The translations under genes were made by a program, and so were the position numbers. The notes below the pieces were generated by a model. That model had not been told where the DNA came from. It did no database searches and saw only the letters and a program-made list of their open reading frames with translations. From Desulfobulbaceae bacterium (lineage in GTDB: Bacteria; Desulfobacterota; Desulfobulbia; Desulfobulbales; Desulfurivibrionaceae): a stretch of 8,178 bases of DNA. Each line of letters begins with the position of its first letter. Positions within the stretch are counted from its first letter, which is position 1. Positions 5,264 through 8,178 of the stretch are shown here, one piece after another. The stretch is taken from contig PWOG01000065.1 of assembly GCA_003557565.1 (NCBI GenBank), positions 1 to 8,178 of the forward strand, written 5' to 3'.

Positions 5264-6298
5264 TTAGCGCCGGTTATTTGCCCCCGGTCGCCGGCGTCGG
5301 GGGCCGGGGGCTTCCCGGGTAAAGGCCAGATATTGTGAATCCCTGCTAACCGTCACCCCGGCGGCCAGGTGGGCGATGACGCCCCGGCCGCCCCGGCCGG
5401 CGCCCTTGAGCAGCTGCTCGATCTGGCGGCCGGCGGGTTTGATCCCCATGGCCCGCAGGGCCTTTTCCAGCAGCCGTCGCTGCAGGGCCCGGGGCTGGGC
5501 GACAAAAACCTCCCGGGACAGGGTGACTTCCGCCTCTCCTTCCCCCGGGGACAGCAACGCCTCCCGATAAGCCGACTCCGCCAGAGAGCCCAGCAACTCT
5601 TCTTCATCCTGGAGCACGGCGGCTGTCTGGCAGAGAGTTTCCCGCAATCTGGGATTAAATCGCTGCTCCAGCCAGGGCATCAGCTCCAGCCGAACCCGGT
5701 TGCGGACAAAGCGCAGATCCTGGTTGGAGCTGTCCTCGGCAAAGTCAACCCTCCGCTGCTGCAGGTAGGCCAGCACTTCGGCCTTATTCACCGCCAGCAG
5801 GGGGCGGATGATCCTTCCCCGAGCCAGGGGGGCCATCCCACTCAAGCCTCCCCGGGCAGTGCCCCGCAACAGACGCAGCAGCAGTTCCTCGGCCTGGTCG
5901 TCGGCTGTGTGGGCCACGGCAATGCGGGCGGCCCCGGTTTCGCTGGCCACCTGTGCAAAAAAACGATAACGCAGCCTGCGGGCCGCGTGTTCCAGCGACA
6001 GGCCCTGGCTGCGGGCATATTCCCGCACCGCCACCCCGCCGGCGCGCCAGGGCACCTCCAGGCGGTCGGCGACGGCGGCCACCAGTTGCCGTTCGCCCTC
6101 GGTTTCGGCCGGACGCAGGCCATGGTCGACATATACCGCCATCAGACCAAAATCAAGCACCGGGGCCAGGGCTTTAAGGGCATGCAGCAGGGCCAGGGAG
6201 TCGGGGCCGCCGGAAACCCCCACCACCACCAGCTCGCCTTGGGCAAGCAAGCGGTTGGCCTCGATGCTCTGTTTGACTTTCTTCTCCAGTGGATGCAT
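5264..6298 (-). CDS. tilS: tRNA(Ile)-lysidine synthetase, short form
   Basis: Converts C34 of the CAU-anticodon tRNA-Ile to lysidine with ATP and lysine, so that AUA is read as Ile; normally essential in bacteria. The protein has 344 residues. N-terminal ATPase: PP-loop SGGPDS at 29-34, VDHGLRP at 57-63, ARRLRYRFF at 106-114, HTADDQAEELLLRLLRG at 130-146 and EDSSNQD at 188-194 followed by RNRVR at 199-203. A helical TilS-specific domain fills about 205-320. The protein stops soon after with a basic tail, so the extra C-terminal domain of the E. coli (about 430 residues) and B. subtilis (about 470) enzymes is missing, as in the short Aquifex form. The start is the ATG at 6296-6298, chosen because family homology begins there. 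The frame stays open upstream into repeat copy 2, and the ribosome-binding site is poor, so translation may be inefficient. A repeat copy flanks it on each side. Confidence 0.93.
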   Translation of the reverse strand: MHPLEKKVKQSIEANRLLAQGELVVVGVSGGPDSLALLHALKALAPVLDFGLMAVYVDHGLRPAETEGERQLVAAVADRLEVPWRAGGVAVREYARSQGLSLEHAARRLRYRFFAQVASETGAARIAVAHTADDQAEELLLRLLRGTARGGLSGMAPLARGRIIRPLLAVNKAEVLAYLQQRRVDFAEDSSNQDLRFVRNRVRLELMPWLEQRFNPRLRETLCQTAAVLQDEEELLGSLAESAYREALLSPGEGEAEVTLSREVFVAQPRALQRRLLEKALRAMGIKPAGRQIEQLLKGAGRGGRGVIAHLAAGVTVSRDSQYLAFTREAPGPRRRRPGANNRR

Positions 6299-6434
6299 GA
6301 AAACCCAAGAAATAATCTTTGGCCCCTCGGGGGTGGAAATTATTAATAAAAACCGTAAAGCACGGTATTGGCTGCCGGCCAGAATACCGGTCACCGGTGG
6401 CGGCATACCTTTTGCTCGCGGCACGCCATTTGCT
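6299..6434. other. Intergenic tilS leader
   Basis: First part of the 449-base gene-free stretch between tilS and galU. On the minus strand it shows a short hairpin ACCGT-GCTTT-ACGGT (6355-6369) followed by TTTTTATTAATAAT, the only AT-rich patch, which could serve as the tilS promoter -10 region or as a weak attenuator. ACCGGT occurs twice in tandem (6385-6397 area). The element TTTGCT appears at 6411-6416 and again at 6429-6434. No gene is visible. Confidence 0.4.
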
Positions 6435-6575
6435 GTAAGCAATCACAGGGCACCGCATCTTGCAGCGATCGGACCGGCTCACGTACTTATGTACGCATCG
6501 CCGCCCCGCTCGCCGCAACCTGCGGCACCCTGTGACCGCTTACCTTTTTGGCCCCGTGATCACTTACCATTTGCT
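6427..6575. repeat. 8-bp direct repeats at the edges of repeat copy 2
   Basis: CATTTGCT occurs at 6427-6434 and 6568-6575, exactly adjoining the two ends (GTAAG... and ...CTTAC) of the palindromic element. This is what a target-site duplication would look like. Caution: CATTTGCT also occurs at the right end of copy 1 (5247-5254), so the octamer may instead belong to the repeat family. Confidence 0.5.
6435..6567 (+). repeat. Palindromic 133-bp repeat, copy 2
   Basis: Same orientation as copy 1 and more symmetrical. Arm 6435-6463 is complementary to 6515-6543 at 23 of 29 positions, and the inner arms 6464-6477 and 6501-6514 at 10 of 14. The centre is a hairpin CGTAC-TTAT-GTACG (6482-6495). A further right extension (6544-6567) ends GTGATCACTTAC, so the terminal motif GTAAGNNATCAC occurs at the left end and, inverted, at the outer right end. 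A similar inverted version closes the inner arm at 6543. The element lies upstream of both tilS (minus) and galU (plus). It has no coding potential and looks like a non-autonomous palindromic or MITE-like sequence. Confidence 0.87.
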
Positions 6576-6628
6576 TGGTCGGTTTTACGGCGCCGTCGAC
6601 AAAAATTAACCCGTGCCGGAGGAAACGG

Positions 6629-6659
6629 TTGCCAAGGCGATCAATGTGCAACATATTAT
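6629..6659 (+). promoter_or_regulatory. Candidate galU promoter
   Basis: TTGCCA (6629-6634) and TATTAT (6654-6659) with a long 19-base spacer. It is the only AT-rich -10-like patch between repeat copy 2 and galU, and would give a leader of about 80 bases. The spacing makes it uncertain. Confidence 0.35.
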
Positions 6660-6737
6660 AGAGAAATTATCGTCAATGCCAGAGTAAACCGTGGCCGACG
6701 CCCAACCCCGAATGAACCTGCAGCAGCCAAAGCAAAT

Positions 6738-6743
6738 GGGAGG
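6738..6743 (+). promoter_or_regulatory. Ribosome-binding site that fixes the galU start
   Basis: GGGAGG four bases before the ATG at 6748. It decides against the GTG at 6691, which would add 19 residues not typical of the family. Confidence 0.8.
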
Positions 6744-6747
6744 TGAA

Positions 6748-7620
6748 ATGAAAGTTCGCAAAGCCGTAATCCCCGTCGCCGGCCTGGGCACCCGTTTTCT
6801 CCCGGCCAGCAAGGCAATTCCCAAGGAAATGCTGACCATCGTCGACCGGCCCACCATCCAGTACATCGTGGAAGAGGTGGTATCATCGGGGATCGAGGTA
6901 ATCATCTTCGTGACCAGCGCCGGAAAATCCGCCATTGAAAATCATTTCGATTACAATTTCGAACTCGACACCCTGCTGCGCCAGAAAAACAAACCCGAGA
7001 TCTACGAAGAGGTGCGCCATATCTCGAACCTCATCGACATCATCGCGGTGCGCCAGAAAAAGCCTCTGGGGCTGGGACACGCCATCTGGAGCGCCCGCAA
7101 CGTGGTGGGTGACGAACCCTTTTTGGTGCTGCTCGGCGACGATCTGGTGCTCTCCGACCAGTTGCCGTGCTGCAAGCAGATGCTCAACCTCTACGAGGAG
7201 GTCCAGGATTCCATCGTGGCCACCCAGCGGGTGCCCCAGGAAGAGACCGGCCAGTACGGCATCGTCGAAGGCGAACAGGTCCGGGAAGGGGGTCACAAAG
7301 TCCTGCGCATGGTGGAAAAGCCCGCCCCCGGAACCACCGATTCCGATCTGGCGATCATCGGCCGTTACCTGCTGCAGCCGGATATCTTTCCCCTGTTGCA
7401 GCAAACCACCCCCGGCCATGGCGGCGAGATTCAGCTCACCGACGCCCTGCTGGCCATGTCCAAAAAGCGCCCGCTGTATGCCTACGAGTTTGAAGGTACC
7501 CGCTATGACGCCGGCGACAAGCTGGGCTACCTCAAGGCCATCGTCGCCTTCGCCCAGCGGCATCCCTCCCTGGGCAAGCAGTTCCGCAAACACCTCAAGG
7601 AGGTCTGTGCTTCACTTTAG
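6748..7620 (+). CDS. galU: UTP-glucose-1-phosphate uridylyltransferase
   Basis: Makes UDP-glucose from UTP and glucose-1-phosphate in the cytoplasm, feeding lipopolysaccharide, exopolysaccharide and nucleotide-sugar pathways. The protein has 290 residues, the usual GalU size. Motifs: the nucleotidyltransferase signature GLGTRFLPASKAIPKEML at 12-29, KSAIENHFD at 60-68, LGLGHAI at 107-113, the metal-binding LGDD at 129-132, GQYGIV at 168-173, MVEKP at 188-192 with the conserved Lys, GEIQLTDA at 226-233 and YDAGDKLGYL at 253-262. One mild variation is TSAGKSAIE where many homologues have TRNKSAIE. priA follows on the same strand only 11 bases after the stop, so the two are probably co-transcribed. 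Confidence 0.96.
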   Translation: MKVRKAVIPVAGLGTRFLPASKAIPKEMLTIVDRPTIQYIVEEVVSSGIEVIIFVTSAGKSAIENHFDYNFELDTLLRQKNKPEIYEEVRHISNLIDIIAVRQKKPLGLGHAIWSARNVVGDEPFLVLLGDDLVLSDQLPCCKQMLNLYEEVQDSIVATQRVPQEETGQYGIVEGEQVREGGHKVLRMVEKPAPGTTDSDLAIIGRYLLQPDIFPLLQQTTPGHGGEIQLTDALLAMSKKRPLYAYEFEGTRYDAGDKLGYLKAIVAFAQRHPSLGKQFRKHLKEVCASL

Positions 7621-7631
7621 CTCCGCCGACC

Positions 7632-8178
7632 ATGATTGACGAAGATCCCCTATACTTTGAGGTGGCGGTGGCGGCTCCCATTCACCAGACCCTGAGCTAC
7701 GCCCCGCCACCGGGGGTCGGCCGCCTGCCCCCCGGCCATCGCCTGCTGGTGCCTTTAGGCAAAAGGCAGGTTACCGGTTATCTGCTGGACTGCCACCATA
7801 ACCCGCCGGTTTCCCAATCCGAACAGGAAACCATGCAGGGCGCAAAAAAGGATTCGCAAGACGCAGCGCCCCGTGAGCGCTCACAAATCCGGCCCGCCCT
7901 GGCGGTTCTGGACTCCGAGCCCCTGTTTCCCGCCGCCATGGTTCCTTTTTTCCGCTGGATCGCGGATTACTACCATCACCCCATCGGCGAGGTGGTCCAA
8001 AACGCACTGCCCGCCGGGCTCAGCCGCCAAAGCACCCGGATCATCGAACTCACTGAAGAAGGCGCCCGGGCCCTGGCCGGCCTGGACACCCCCCCCGACT
8101 GGCTGGCTGATTTGCTGGCCCGGGGGGAGCTCAGTCCCAAAAAAAGCGCCGAGGTTATCCGCCGCCCCCGGGGACCGC
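7632..8178 (+). CDS. priA: Primosomal protein N' (replication restart helicase PriA), 5' part only
   Basis: The frame is open from the ATG at 7632 to the window end (182 codons), so only the N-terminal DNA-binding region is present. PriA recognises stalled forks, unwinds the lagging strand and loads the primosome. The typical 3'-end-binding domain is seen: FEVAVAAPIHQTLSYAPP at 9-26, PGHRLLVPLGKRQVTGYLLD at 34-53, then RPALAVLDSEPLF at 87-99 and WIADYYHHPIGEVVQNALPAGL at 109-130, followed by the start of the winged-helix part. Between 54 and 86 is a hydrophilic, charged linker (NPPVSQSEQETM... to ...APRERSQ) that seems longer than usual and overlaps a repeat-like DNA segment. No clear ribosome-binding site precedes the ATG; with 11 bases after the galU stop, translational coupling is likely. 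The helicase motifs lie beyond the window. Confidence 0.92.
   Translation, partial: MIDEDPLYFEVAVAAPIHQTLSYAPPPGVGRLPPGHRLLVPLGKRQVTGYLLDCHHNPPVSQSEQETMQGAKKDSQDAAPRERSQIRPALAVLDSEPLFPAAMVPFFRWIADYYHHPIGEVVQNALPAGLSRQSTRIIELTEEGARALAGLDTPPDWLADLLARGELSPKKSAEVIRRPRGP
7856..7884 (+). repeat. Segment inside priA resembling one arm of the palindromic repeat
   Basis: These 29 bases match the reverse complement of the left arm of copy 2 (6435-6463) at 22 positions, and the right arm (6515-6543) at 21, without gaps. Six of the seven differences from the former are transitions. The end, GTGAGCGCTCAC (7873-7884), is a perfect 12-bp palindrome comparable to the element end. GCAGGGCGC at 7835-7843 can pair with GCGCCCCG at 7866-7873, suggesting a short palindromic element in frame with PriA. 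Similarity could still be chance in GC-rich DNA. Confidence 0.4.

Noticed and set aside
5369..6346. 325-codon plus-strand open frame opposite tilS
   Set aside because: Antisense shadow of a GC-rich gene; the peptide is Gln/Pro/Gly-rich without family motifs, while tilS on the other strand carries all its signature motifs.
5121..6567. CRISPR array or IS element around tilS
   Set aside because: There are only two repeats, 1.3 kb apart, with an ordinary housekeeping gene between them. No transposase or cas gene is present, so a composite transposon is not supported.
6883..7593. 236-codon minus-strand open frame opposite galU
   Set aside because: Antisense shadow; GalU motifs on the plus strand are complete.

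Overview
This 8.2-kb window is GC-rich bacterial chromosome. Its features point to an anaerobic, respiratory Desulfobacterota lineage, of the kind seen in Desulfurivibrio and other Desulfobulbales: a membrane-anchored 11-heme cytochrome c with NapC/NirT-like and triheme c7-like parts, an exported rhodanese-fold protein, and housekeeping genes of the expected type. The taxonomic placement is an impression from gene content, not the result of a search.

Left part (1-2290). After an unassigned lead stretch comes an exported single-domain rhodanese protein (158-751), closed by two consecutive stem-loops, the second a strong intrinsic terminator. A separate promoter-like site (943-972) then precedes the 11-heme cytochrome (1055-2218), which ends in a 19-bp perfect inverted-repeat terminator. 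The two genes are neighbours and both products are extracytoplasmic, but they look like separate transcription units. The cytochrome most likely passes electrons from the membrane quinol pool to periplasmic partners.

Middle part (2474-5040). wrbA (flavodoxin-like NAD(P)H:quinone oxidoreductase) faces pyk (pyruvate kinase) convergently. The pyk product carries motifs typical of plastid-type pyruvate kinases. The region upstream of pyk holds inverted repeats and the terminator of a tRNA-Arg(CCG) gene, which is on the minus strand like pyk.

Right part (5041-8178). tilS (tRNA-Ile lysidine synthetase, short form) is on the minus strand, followed rightward by galU (UTP-glucose-1-phosphate uridylyltransferase) and the 5' part of priA (primosomal helicase) as a close plus-strand pair. 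tilS is bracketed by two same-orientation copies of a 133-bp strongly palindromic repeat (5121-5253 and 6435-6567). They are about 85% identical by hand alignment, with no gaps. Copy 2 has an 8-bp identical direct repeat at its two edges. A 29-bp segment inside priA resembles one arm of the same element and falls in what looks like an enlarged, hydrophilic linker of PriA. This repeat family is the most unusual thing here: it looks like a small non-autonomous palindromic element, and one copy may have contributed to a protein-coding sequence.
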